NCBI GenBank assembly: GCA_958299035.1
Contig: CATQJL010000112.1
Coordinates: 86,012,636 to 86,076,635 of the forward strand
Source: Cylicocyclus nassatus
Lineage: Eukaryota; Nematoda; Chromadorea; Rhabditida; Strongylidae
Length of the DNA: 64,000 nt
Reading direction: 5' to 3'
In this document: positions 12,835 to 23,300 of the stretch, piece after piece
Layout of the letters: every line of letters starts with the position of its first letter
Position numbering within the stretch: position 1 is the first letter of the stretch
The notes under the pieces: generated by a model
What the model saw: the letters and a program-made list of their open reading frames with translations, nothing else
Told to the model about the DNA's origin: nothing
The model's database searches: none
Position numbers and translations under genes: made by a program

Positions 12835-13251
12835 TTACAGTAAGGAGAGTTTACACTTAACATTTTCACATGAATGAAATAATAACACGGTAGGGAGCAA
12901 TACAATAAAATCTCACAAACTTCTAACGATATTTACAATTAGTGCGGTAGTATCAGTAATAGAGAATAGCAGTTTCAACAAGCAATTGTTGACAGATTCA
13001 AGTAGTATTCACAGAAACACGCGATGACTAAATATTCAAATAACATACCGGTATTTCAACCACGTAATATATGAGATCAATATATATTATATATAACATG
13101 AAAGATATCATATCACAGATGAATCACATCATAGTATATCAATGTAACAAGGAATAGAATTAACAAATAATAACGTCGCTTCCTGAATCACTGTGAACAA
13201 GGCACTGTGTTTTCATCCACTTCTCCGGGAGCTCCACGTTTCCGCTGAAGT
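12835..13251. other. AT-rich spacer
   Basis: Nothing recognised; contains a TATATATTATATATAA-like stretch near 13080. Confidence 0.5.
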
Positions 13252-14470
13252 TCAAACATCATCGTCTATCTTTTGAAAGATCTGATAGCCACTTACAGGA
13301 TTAGCAATCCATCGTCCAGCTTCATAACTGTATGACCGCACGTCGCGCCTGAAAGATTTACAGTGATTTAGGAATACGTGCTTACTAAAAACAACTCACA
13401 GTGCTAATTGCAGCGACTTGAATAATTGCGGTCTCCAGTTCTTCTTTTCTTCTTTTAAATCAGCAAGATTCTGCTTTCTTTCCTGCTCAGTACTTCCCAG
13501 GTTTTGATACCACGGCGATTCTTGTAGGTCTGTTTGACGAAACTGCTCCAACTCTTCATGTCCGTATCCTAACATGTCCTCGACCATTTCTGAATAGCAC
13601 TTTTCTTTTGGAGTAACAAGAATTGATTGATATTTTACCTATCAGGATGTCCGTTACTCCCCGTGGAAGGCTCTTCAACTTCAAGTCTCTCCCTTTCAAC
13701 GTGTTGATTCGCAAGGAGTATTCTCGAATGCGTTCTGGTGGGTTACAAATCTAAATATGATGTTGAAGTTTATTTTTGAAGATTTTATGTGTTTTTGACT
13801 TACTCTTTGAAGTATGTGGCGGTACAGGGCCGAGACCTGCACATATGCGTTATCCTTTTTTCGCGGGGACCAGTCATCCAATTCCTTCAGTAGATTTACC
13901 TAGAAAATGGAGCTTTAAAATGAAGTCAAATGTGCGTGAGGCTCTTGCCTTCGAAAACGGTGGTTCGGCGTCGATCCTCCACATTCTTGTGCAATTTGTT
14001 ACCGAAGGCGTAGTTGCCACAACTGGTAAGGGTCTTTCCGCCGTGTCAAAACATCGAATGCTTTTTGTGGCCATTGCTCGTGCAATTTCCGCCTGAAATG
14101 TCAACATTTTATGGTAGGTAAGGAACTATCGGGTGGTTATCTTACTATGATTCTGTTCGCGATTCCCCATAGAAGATCCAAATCACGCCCCAAGGGGCGG
14201 TTCAAACTGCCATATGTTGTTGTTGCTCTCGCCGCCACATCTGATTGAACAAATTCCTACAAAATAATCGGTTAGGTTATTACAGAAGGAGCGTTTTGTG
14301 AACTTACATAGTACGCGGCTTCATTAAATTCTTCACGTCGCATTTTACTCAGGATCAGTTTCGCAGCGGTGTCCACATGCAATACGCCAGCAGAGATACA
14401 GTCATGTAGCGTGGATGGTAGAGGGGGTGAGGCTGGCCGTTGTTCTGTCCTTTCTTCGTGGAACTCCCTT
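13252..14470 (-). CDS. Unrecognised multi-exon protein, 5' end not found
   Basis: Seven exons with agreeing phases read right to left: 14470-14308, 14256-14146, 14092-13949, 13899-13804, 13750-13639, 13589-13400 and 13348-13252, giving about 304 codons. I recognise no family. Segments include LHDCISAGVLHVDTAAKLIL, YVQVSALYRHILQR, ICNPPERIREYSLRINTLKG, EMVEDMLGYGHEELEQF and a C-terminus ending GYQIFQKIDDDV. It looks soluble, charged and largely helical, with no signal peptide or membrane span. The intron after position 13949 (minus strand) uses AAG|GCAAGA, a GC-AG donor. The most upstream exon needs two bases from an earlier exon that I could not place; a poly-T acceptor lies right at 14471. 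Both minisatellites lie outside the gene. Confidence 0.65.
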
Positions 14471-15005
14471 CTTAAAAAAAAAAAAAATCAAATTCCGTTG
14501 TTCCTTTTTTTTCAATTCCTTAAAAAATCAAATTCCGTTTCGTTCCTGCCCTTGGACGGAAAACAAAATGAAATTCGAGCCTTTCCCGGAACTCATCAGC
14601 AAGGAAGAAAGGCTTGGAAGAAGGTTAGAAGGGTTAAAACGAAGAAACAGCGTCGATTTGTGTTAGATTTGGGAGCTATAATTTGAGCGCGAATATCGGC
14701 GTCACTTGGAAATTCAAATATTCACTAGTGTAAACAAACTATTAATCTAAACTAGATTACTCCAAAGATGCTAAAGAGTGAATAGAGAATAGTGTAAAAC
14801 CCTACAATCCCAAAAAAAACGTCTTAGAAATAATTAAAGAATTTTAAATTATTTTCGCGTCTGTATGTTGAAGATGAACAGGAAAAGAACACATACTGGT
14901 ATAATAGCATGACTAAAATGAAGAGGATCGAAAGATACCCACAAGGATTCTCCCAATCTGCCCATTTCGGCGCGAAAAGAAGCGTCTCCCCTAAGGTACT
15001 AGGCA
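14471..15005. other. Probable 5' region of the preceding gene
   Basis: Holds the poly-T acceptor tract and presumably the missing first exon(s) of the 13.3-14.5 kb gene. No frame joins in phase convincingly. Confidence 0.35.
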
Positions 15006-15007
15006 AT

Positions 15008-15205
15008 TATGCGTTTTTGAGTGCGCGCGCGCCGCACGGTTAGGATTAGGGCGCGCCGCCCGCACGGTAAATAGGCACGCGGGCCGTACGTTCGGTAACA
15101 AGGCACGCGCGCCGCGAGGTATAAGGCCACGCCCACAGATTTATGCGCGCGCGCAGCACGGATGGCCAAAAACAAGCGCGCGCCGCACGCACCGAATGTC
15201 AGAGA
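15008..15205. repeat. GC-rich minisatellite, inverted relative to 12.3 kb array
   Basis: Degenerate units of the form GCGCGCGCCGCACGGT plus AT-rich spacers. It ends in CACCGAATGTCAGAG, the reverse complement of the leader of the array at 12318. About 2.5 kb separates the two arrays. Confidence 0.75.
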
Positions 15206-15806
15206 CGGACGCTGATTTTTTTGCAACGAAGCGCCAACAGATCCTGACGCGTGTCAGGACCAGACGTCGTAAACCACTGCTCTTTTCCATTGCATTTTTT
15301 ATGGAGTCGTTAGACCCTCGGTTCTTGACTTCTTGTTCAAGACTGTTCTTGACTTTGCAGAAGGCACATCGTTCGAAAGACAGGAACAAGTCGAAGTCTT
15401 GAAGCGACGCGCTGTTTTTGAAATACTGGAGTTGGTGCGTTACACACAACACATGGGGATACAAAACGGACGCTTTTTGTTTACGCTGTTTGTGTTTGCC
15501 AATGTCGCAAATGTGCTGAAGGTGGTTCCTATCATCGTGCGTGCATCGATGACAGTTTGGATCGTGCATCGAATTCTCTAGGGAACCATCACTCCTCGAA
15601 AGTTCACCGAAATCGAAAAGAGCGCTAACAACACCTTCATTTTTCAAATGTCTGAAAACGTTATTCATCTTTAGAACAGGTTTTGAATCAGTCAGAACAA
15701 TGGTGGCTGCTTTTCGAAACAGCAAAATCACCTTGTTGAGCGAAAGGGAAACCCGAAACATTATAGTATATGGCAAGTTTGCAATGACTTCACTCAAAAA
15801 TACCAT
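15141..15806 (-). CDS. 221-codon hypothetical frame
   Basis: An uninterrupted ATG frame that I cannot assign. The middle part has CHRCTHDDRNHLQHICDI, a Cys/His-rich patch, and several Lys/Arg-rich stretches. The last 50 or so codons run into the GC-rich minisatellite, which argues that at least the C-terminus is fortuitous. No splice sites or signal peptide were needed or seen. It could be a degenerate single-exon transposon gene or chance. Confidence 0.25.
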   Translation of the reverse strand: MVFLSEVIANLPYTIMFRVSLSLNKVILLFRKAATIVLTDSKPVLKMNNVFRHLKNEGVVSALFDFGELSRSDGSLENSMHDPNCHRCTHDDRNHLQHICDIGKHKQRKQKASVLYPHVLCVTHQLQYFKNSASLQDFDLFLSFERCAFCKVKNSLEQEVKNRGSNDSIKNAMEKSSGLRRLVLTRVRICWRFVAKKSASVSDIRCVRRALVFGHPCCARA

Positions 15807-15912
15807 CCATAACCAATTCTTAAGGTAGGGCGAACGTAGAATACACGATGCCGCTGTGCGAAAGCTGCCCGCTAGTCTTCCTTCGATATTCCTCTGTGGA
15901 ATACGTGCAGTA

Positions 15913-16027
15913 AGGCTGCGTACAGAGTTGCCTGTGCTAGCGCCGTGCTAGCGCATCAATCGATTGATATGGCGCGCTCCAAGTGGGAGCCGGCACAGCG
16001 CTGGCACAGGGGCAAGAAACGCAGCCT
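15913..16027. mobile_element. Short MITE with AGGCTGCGT ends
   Basis: The terminal inverted repeat AGGCTGCGT/ACGCAGCCT encloses about 100 bp that itself contains GTGCTAGCGCCGTGCTAGC-like inverted segments and a CAATCGATTG centre. Similar GTGCTAGCACCG sequence occurs near 18238. Confidence 0.6.
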
Positions 16028-16145
16028 ATGAACCACCATGTTCATGACAGTCACGCAGAATTAAAAATATGTGCATTGTTTGTCTGTGTTTTAGAGAGAA
16101 GAAGCAAATGAGCGTAGTAGCACTTACAAAGAAGATTTCCACTTA

Positions 16146-16268
16146 GGTAGGCGCCAGACTTATCCCGTCAACCGGTTCACCCAATGGCTATTGGTATTCG
16201 ATCACCTGACCAATAGCGAATGTGTAAATCGGATGATCGGTTGGAACCGAGTAAGTCTGGCACCTACC
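16146..16268. mobile_element. MITE of the GGTAGGTGCCAGA family
   Basis: The left end GGTAGGCGCCAGACTTA pairs with the right end TAAGTCTGGCACCTACC. The 123-bp body is a loose hairpin around CAATGGCTATTGG / CCAATAGC. The ends match the hairpin at 8732-8881; the interiors differ. Confidence 0.7.
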
Positions 16269-16491
16269 CTGTTGAAGCATTTACAAGCCGTGTGTTTGCA
16301 AATATCGCACCACATCCTACGACTTCCATATTGTGAAGTTAGTGAAAGCTTTCAAGGGACAAAATTCCTACTTACACCTGTTTGTATCCAGCATAATTTG
16401 TAAAAAGTGGAAAACAGTAGTCTGCATTAGTCGTGAGATATCGCGTCTGGTGTGCAGCACATATAAGGTGCAGATAACTCAACTGCAAATA

Positions 16492-16841
16492 CAGGCTGTC
16501 TCATAATGAGAGCCAAAGCTTCTGTAGCTTGGGTCGCCGGGGTGGAGGACTATATGTCGCCGAGTTTGGAAGAGTCCCGCGCGGATTCCCTGCAGGAACG
16601 CTTGTCCGCGCATGTACAAGGGTGCGTATTTGTCGCAAATGACCCCGGGGACCGCCCTTTTTCGGCGACATATAGTCCTCTACCCGGGTCGCCGTGGCCG
16701 CCCGCCCGCATATTGCGCCGCGTCCGCGGTCGTATCATCAGGGCACTTTCCCACGCCTGCGTAGAAAATTCGCAAACATGCGCAAAGCCGAGCGAGGCGG
16801 CCGGACGGGACCAGCTTTGACACTCAAAATGAGACAGCCTG
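16492..16841. mobile_element. MITE with CAGGCTGTCTCAT ends and TA duplication
   Basis: The left terminus CAGGCTGTCTCAT and right terminus ATGAGACAGCCTG are flanked by TA on both sides, as for Tc1/mariner-type insertion. The inside has a second inverted pair, GACTATATGTCGCCGA / TCGGCGACATATAGTC. No transposase is present. Confidence 0.8.
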
Positions 16842-16903
16842 TAGGTTACAGTCTGCGGATTAATTGTATAAGAAGCGAAGCACGGAAGATAAGGTTTTCA
16901 GGG

Positions 16904-16909
16904 TTTATT
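16904..16909 (-). terminator. AATAAA signal of saposin-like gene 1
   Basis: Minus-strand AATAAA about 160 bases after the stop codon at 17071. Confidence 0.45.
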
Positions 16910-17070
16910 TTCGTAGTAGGGTAGATTTAACAATAAATATCAAAGAACAGCGCATCAATCGAACAATTTTTGAACGAGTTTTCCTTTTTGAATAACCATT
17001 CTCCATATTATGTCGTTTTCTGGGGCAGAGTGAGTCACACAGTGACTCACCTGGGCATCATTTCGCATAG

Positions 17071-17455
17071 TTAAACACTGATACATAAACCACAATGTTG
17101 GCAAGTATCGATGACGCTGATATTCTTCCTCAAGTCAGGGAAAAGTGTTTCCCGATGATTTTTAGACATATCGTAGCAGATGGCTCCATAAAGTGCTGAT
17201 TTTCTGGCGTCCAGGCGGCACGACCGGTCGAAATACTCTTCGAATTGAAGATTGGTGGTGTTGACAATGTTATCACCGAAGAAATTACGAGCATTGTATA
17301 TCACATTCTGAAAGAAATTCGCCTTCAGAGAATTTGATAACTTATTTCCAGAAAAATAAACTCACCTCACACCACAGGCATTCCATGTCGTAGTTTTGCG
17401 TTTGTGTAGAGCTGTACAGCACCAATGCTGCTAATGTCAAAATAACGCTGAACAT
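17071..17455 (-). CDS. Saposin-like secreted peptide 1
   Basis: Two exons, 17455-17366 and 17307-17071, joined by a phase-0 intron of 58 nt with GTGAGT donor; 108 codons. The first exon is a signal peptide (MFSVILTLAALVLYSS...) ending just after the first Cys pair, CLWCE. The second exon gives one saposin-B-type domain with further cysteines in SCR, AICYD and DTCQHCGLC. Saposin-like proteins bind or permeabilise lipid membranes; nematode versions are gut antimicrobial or digestive proteins. Exon structure, the CxxC at the exon end and an N-x-T sequon (NTT) are shared with the genes at 18.9 and 20.3 kb. The function here is inferred from the family fold only. Confidence 0.75.
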
Positions 17456-18004
17456 TTGAAAATGCTCAAAATTGGCTAGAAATCTTAGCTAATATAGGGT
17501 CGTCAGCGTGTGTTTACCCTTTGGAGTGCCAGCGTGTACTGCATCGTTCCCAATATGATGAGCTCATATAAACAAACTTCCTGGCAATCTGGCTAGACAG
17601 AGGGCTTCTTGGTGTCAGGTATGAATAACAAATAAACAGATATAGCCTGTAATATTGGTATCCCCTAAATTGTGGGAAGAATTAGAGAACTTCAAAATGT
17701 GGAAGAACCTCTGCTTTTTATTGAAAAGATAAGACTCAGGTGAAGTTTCATGTCGCCAAGATATCATATAAAAAGTTGGCTTCAACTTGCACTATTTGAA
17801 CGTTTCACCAATAGCATTTCTTTATTACAGTGAGAGTAATTATTGAGACCTTTACGTACGAATTAGCTCTCCTTCGTAGCTCCTCTATGGCTATGAAGCA
17901 TAATTCGCTAAATCATCGAATCGATGCACAATCAATTCACGGACGCAGGCATGCGCGCGCTGCGGCGTCGCGGTTCCGACGCCTCTAACAATAAGTATAG
18001 GCGA

Positions 18005-18150
18005 TTCATCACACGCAAAGACAGGGCGTCTATGGACGCTGTCAGCTCGCTAATCGAGCGCTCTTTCGGCCCTCTTGCCGTCTGCTGTCTCTACCATGCA
18101 CGAACCATCTTGGTCGGACGCAACAGCGTCCAGTCTGCGCATCGATTAAT
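18005..18150 (+). repeat. Dispersed repeat, copy 1 of 2 (GTCTGCTGTCTC family)
   Basis: Shares CACGCAAAGACAGGG-like, CCCTCTTGCCGTCTGCTGTC-like and CAACAGCGTCCA-like blocks in the same order with 58204-58355. A weaker third relative may lie near 61380. Preceded by a GC-rich GCATGCGCGCGCTGCGGCG stretch. No A/B box or tRNA fold was seen. Class unknown. Confidence 0.6.
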
Positions 18151-18924
18151 CGGGAATATATAAACAAAAAGTATGCAAAAAAGATTCCATGCCGCAAAAC
18201 CGCATATTGCTGGTACAAAAGACGTCTAGACCCGGCATCGTGCTAGCACCGTTCCATAGTCGTGCCAGCCTCATGCTAACTATGTCGGCTAGATCGATCG
18301 ATCGATTTAGCACGTCTTCGGTAAAAATTGACACGGCGCTGGAACATCGCTGGAACCACGCTGGCACGGACAATAACAAGATTCTTAGGACGATTATAAG
18401 AATTTCTTACTGGTTCCGTGATCTCGAGGCGAAATCACTAGTTAATTTGACAAGTCTGAAAAATTCATAGAAGTTAGAGTTGAAGTTTGTAAAACGTAAA
18501 ATACTGCTACTGTTACCACTTTTTTATTGACTTGCACGTAAGCGTAATTTACTCTCAACTACTCTTATAAAGGAAACACTTGGGAAATTCAAACCATCAT
18601 TATAATTGCACCGCAAATCGTTTTCAATCATGGTGATAGTGCAATTTTTAGCACAAATTCTGTAAATTAACTATATATTCTCATTTCCTTCACATGAAAC
18701 TAAATGTCATGAGAAAATCCCATATCCTTCGCTATTAGTACGTCATTTCCCATGCAGAGAAGTGTTTATTCTCAGGTGTCAGCTAGTGATTAACCTTTGT
18801 TGGGAGAATGTCTGGAGAATTGTTTGGGCAAAGAATTGGGTGACCTTATCAAAGTTGGGGCTTGTTGATTGTCCCATGAATTTTGCGCAATAAAAGGTGA
18901 TGGTTGAGAGTTTCTACCGCAGCT
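18151..18924. other. Spacer before saposin-like gene 2
   Basis: Contains inverted segments around GTGCTAGCACCG and a GATCGATCGATCGAT run near 18294. Otherwise AT-rich with no gene. Confidence 0.45.
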
Positions 18925-19302
18925 ATGCAATCGCTCAGTATTTTGGTAGTACTTACTATTTTGGGTATAGCAATAGCCCAGCAGAACCCAATGATGTGCA
19001 GTTTTTGTGTGGTAAGCTAACTTCCACAAAAAATGGTCCATTTACCCCACCTTTTATTATTTTTTTTCTTTCAGACCATCGTAGGCAATGCCCAAGACTC
19101 ATTTGGACCGACTATAGTCAACGCCACGGATCTGGAACTCCTGCGGTACTTCCGCGAAGAATGTCCTCGCTGCGCCATAAAGTCGGCCATGATGGCTGCA
19201 GAATGTGAATATTTAGTCAGCTATCACCCTTTGATGTTATTTCGAGACCTTCGAGAACAAAAAGAGGCTTTAGAAGTTTGTAAAGATTGTGAATCCTGTT
19301 AA
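18925..19302 (+). CDS. Saposin-like secreted peptide 2
   Basis: Two exons, 18925-19011 and 19075-19302, with a 63-nt phase-0 intron (GTAAGC...TTTCAG); 104 codons. Exon 1 is a signal peptide (MQSLSILVVLTILGIAIA) that ends in CSFCV. Exon 2 carries NAT, EECPRC, AAECEY and the closing EVCKDCESC, the cysteine order of a saposin-B domain. The start follows a CTACCGCAG acceptor by two bases, suggesting trans-splicing. AATAAA lies at 19360. It is a close structural paralogue of the gene at 17.1-17.5 kb but on the opposite strand. Confidence 0.8.
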
Positions 19303-19359
19303 ATTCACTAATTTCGTTATAAATATCAATTATTGTAGTATGGTGCCTATATGTCTGTA

Positions 19360-19365
19360 AATAAA
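19360..19365 (+). terminator. AATAAA signal of saposin-like gene 2
   Basis: Hexamer 58 bases after the stop codon. Confidence 0.7.
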
Positions 19366-20331
19366 GATTTTCCTACTATGCCTTCCGGGAAGTTCTGCGA
19401 AGTTTGGCAGAACTGAACTCTACTGATCTGGAATGTGCCACTGCCTGACATGACGTTATTTCCTTATCTTTAGCAAAGCGAAGCGAGCAAATGGTCTAGC
19501 CCAAGAGGCAGGTGACACGAAAATGCTTCTACAAAAGGAAAATATTTGGGGGGAGAGGGGGGACACGATTCCTAATTCAGACGGTGGATCACTTTGAGCA
19601 AATGTATGATTTTCTTCTACATCTTCTAGACAAAAAAGGTGCAGTTAAGAAAGCATAGTTCCTTTACTTTTTGAATTGATAGCGGTTTGAACCCAGTGAC
19701 TGCTTTTTTCAGCAATGCTTGTATTTTTCTATGCTGAGTTTAATTTTTATTTACTTCCTCTTGGCTGTTGTCTAGACTTTGACCAGTCATGGGCGCACTT
19801 TTTGTACAACAAATAAAATAAAAAAATAAGGCTAAGAATCTTAAATGCGTATCTTCCAGAATTACGCTGAGTGTGTCACATCAGAGGCGACATTACATTT
19901 TTTTTGCACACAATAACAGGGCCTGAATTTTAGGGAGGGGGGAGTCTTCGCAGGTGAGCAACAAGACTATCTCCGGCCGACGTAATTGTGTTAGCGTTAT
20001 CAGCTATAAACACGCATGATGCTCTAAAATTCCGTGGCATACGCTTTCTTACCGGTCACACCCTTTCTATTTCCATGACTCAGTACTTTGCTCTCAAGTT
20101 CTTATGAATTCCTTTTGGCTGCCGCTTCAACCTTGCAATCAGCATTATGCATTTATCATCTATGGCTATCTAAAACAAATTTTGTTGGCTACGCTCCTTG
20201 TTTTTTAAGGTTTTGTCTATGTTTAGACTGATTTTTTTAGAATTATTGTAAGTGCAAACTCGGTTACACTGAATGAAGTCGATAATGTTCATGTTCAGAT
20301 TCACTTGGACTACAGCCAAGAACTTGCAGTA
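19366..20331. other. Spacer, no gene recognised
   Basis: G-rich tract near 19548-19562; otherwise no frame with support. Confidence 0.5.
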
Positions 20332-23300
20332 ATGGAAACGATTTTCCTACCCATACTACTTCTACTATTTGCTGGATCTCTAGCTGTACAAAAAGCACAT
20401 CTCGATGGACCTTACTGTCATATGTGTGAGGCATGATTTTCTTCATGTGTTTTTCATTGAGACTTTCATACTAGCCGTTTTTGCAGTTTCTGCTACTTCA
20501 GATCAAAGTTTTCGCTGTTTAAAGTATATCGAAGTGAAAATTCTGATCCCAGCATAAATTCCATTTGTCGCTGTCCTCTCGCTTCAGACACTCACGATTT
20601 TCTTACTTATCGTCCGTATCCAGCTGACTTCTCAGTAAAACGATTATCGCACTTGATGAAGACGCGGCCATGCTGGCCATCTCTAATCTTTCACAAACAC
20701 GTCTGCTCATTTCGTTGGTCTTCTTCAGGGACGTTTTGCTTCACGAGTAATCAACCCTGATCTTCTCAATGTTCATATGTCGCTTGTTCTTCTCTAGTCC
20801 GTCCGGCCCATCGATGCTTCGCTTTCACAACGTTTCCGCCGGGTCACGAAGATGGAACATTCTTCACATATCCGTACTGCAAAGTTCGACAAGTGTTGCT
20901 TGTGACGGCTTATCTTCAAAAGACTGCGTTCAAGTGCTCTGTGGATGGTCCCTAAAGGTTTCGACGTGGCTACAGTGTCGGCCTAGAACTCAGCTGAGTA
21001 GCAGAGTGCTGGGAAAACGGTCGAGTCAAACAAGTCGATTCGAAGCTTTGGGTTCTTCATTCCTAGCCGGTAGCTTCCTTCAGAAAACCGAAGGCGGACG
21101 GTCCCGGCTGCTCTTCTTTCTCCTGTCGTTCGTTCTCCATGTTCAATGAACGCCCAAAACACATGTATGAAGGTTTCTCCGTGACAGAGGTGCCTCCCAA
21201 TACCATTCACGCATTTATGCGAAGAGCGTTCTTCATGAACTAATCTTCCTCCAATTTTTTCGCAGTCCAGCCTCTACTTCATTTAGTTCCTTCAGCATCA
21301 TCCTGCTTTAGTGATACTGCTTGAAAAGAGAACGATATTGTCCGTTGAAGGTTAGGAAAATCTTTTTGTCACTCGTATATCTCTCTCGTCGCGTTGCCTC
21401 ATCACCTATGCAAGGCCGGGATGAAGAACTTTCGCGAGATTGTGTCGCCTTGTCGGACCAATTCCAACTGTGTTGGTCAGAGAGAACATGCTGAATCGTC
21501 CTTGTATAGTTCTTGTAGCCTTCTTCATCAAAACACAATGACAGGATGGCGTTAGTTTTCGATGTTGTCAAAGGCTTTCTCGTAGTCGACGAGGTTAGGA
21601 CGAGAGAAAGGCGGGTACTTCCGGCATACTTCTTGTCCTTCGAAACCGTTTAAATGTGTTCGTCCACGAAGCTGACTTTGCAAAATCCAGTTTGTTCTTG
21701 GGGCTGGGCTTCATTTAGTGTCCCCGAAAGCTTTTACGGCACACTCAGCAGGCATATTGGACAATAACTGAATATGGACGTTATGTTGTAAGCCCTTCGA
21801 TCTTGAAACCTGGGCGTGTTATAAACAGTTTCTTTATCTTTCTGTGCCGTACAGGTTTGTTATGGTAGTAACTTTATTGCCTTACGTTTCGGCCACACGC
21901 CGTCATCAGAGGCCTGAAAAGAGTCAGTCACAATGATGTTCGCTCTTGGCCGCCAAACACCTCTTCTCACTCGTAAATTCGTCTAGTGTAGAGAAAGCAT
22001 ATCTAGCGGTTGACTCGTACTCACCAGTGTACTACCGTTACTGCAGTGTGCAACCGCTTTAGACGAGCTCGTTCGACTGTGGTGACAAACAAATGAGCAA
22101 TGAGCATGGAACCGAACTGCTTGTATATCTACAGACAATCTACAGCTCGCAAAACGGAAGATACGGCATGAGATCAGCAGTTATAGATAACTGTTCGCTC
22201 TTACTGTTCATTTTTGGATTACGTACAAGAATGAACGATGCTTCCAGAGCCTTTCGTGCAGAAATTTGGTTTTCAAAGGCCAATAATGTGCACCTTACGC
22301 TTACCTAATGGACTCATCATGCTCTGTTTCCTTTTACTGTCTGGCTACTATTTATTATCATCGGTCAGTGCTTGGGTTTTTTGGTTAGGAAATGCTGACT
22401 GTGGGGTATATCCTAGAACTCAAGGGTGTCAGCAGCTCAAGTACTGAAAGCTGTCATAAAGTGTTCGTCAATGGGTGCGTGCCAGGGCCCGGCACAGATC
22501 GTCTGGAAGCAGGCTGGACTTCGTTTTCAGAGCAAAAAGCAAAAAAGATATCGTTTTTGGTGCCGAACAACAAGAATAAGCGCCATTTAGTCGAACACAA
22601 GCTTCTCGGACAGGTTACCACACGATTGACATGCTCTATCGTGTATGGCGAAAAGTGCGCGCGATTTGAAAGCAAGGCTAAAATAAACAAATTGCTTGTT
22701 TACAGCGCACACAGAACCGTTTGACGCCAAAATTGGACTGTGAGCATAGAATATTATTTAAGGAAGAATTATGTAAAAAGTATTGGAAACATATGTGAAG
22801 GAATGCCTTTTCCAAATTTAGATCGTCTCCAGACGGCCACCAGACGATCTGAGATCGTCTGAAGCATATATTTCTGTCAATTCACATAAGTTTCGAATTT
22901 TTCTATCATGGACGGTTTCCCCGGCCAAAAATCTATCCCTAAGCATGAAGACATTTTCATATCATTGCCTTTCCTTTGTTTTTTGCCTTAATTTTTTCAT
23001 TTATTGCCTTGTAAAATATCGCGCTCCAATGCCAAACCCTTGCGCATGCGTAGTATTCAGCTCCAATTTGGGTTTTCACACTTATTTCACATTTTTTTTT
23101 CTTTCAGATTAATAAACCTCTCTCGTTTTTATCTTCTTTGAAGTAGGTGAGTCAAAGGGGACTTCGTAAATTTTCTGAAAGTCAGGGTAGACTTCGTTTT
23201 CAGAAACCCTAGGAACCGACTCGTGCCGGGCCCTGGTGCGTGCTTCAACCAACCTCATTTCGGTGGTTATATTGTTTTCTTAAGTCCAATGCGTTTGGAA

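Noticed and set aside
12235..12843. Long overlapping frames of 92-183 codons
   Set aside because: They are Arg/Ala/Pro-rich readings of the GC-rich minisatellite, open in several frames on both strands.
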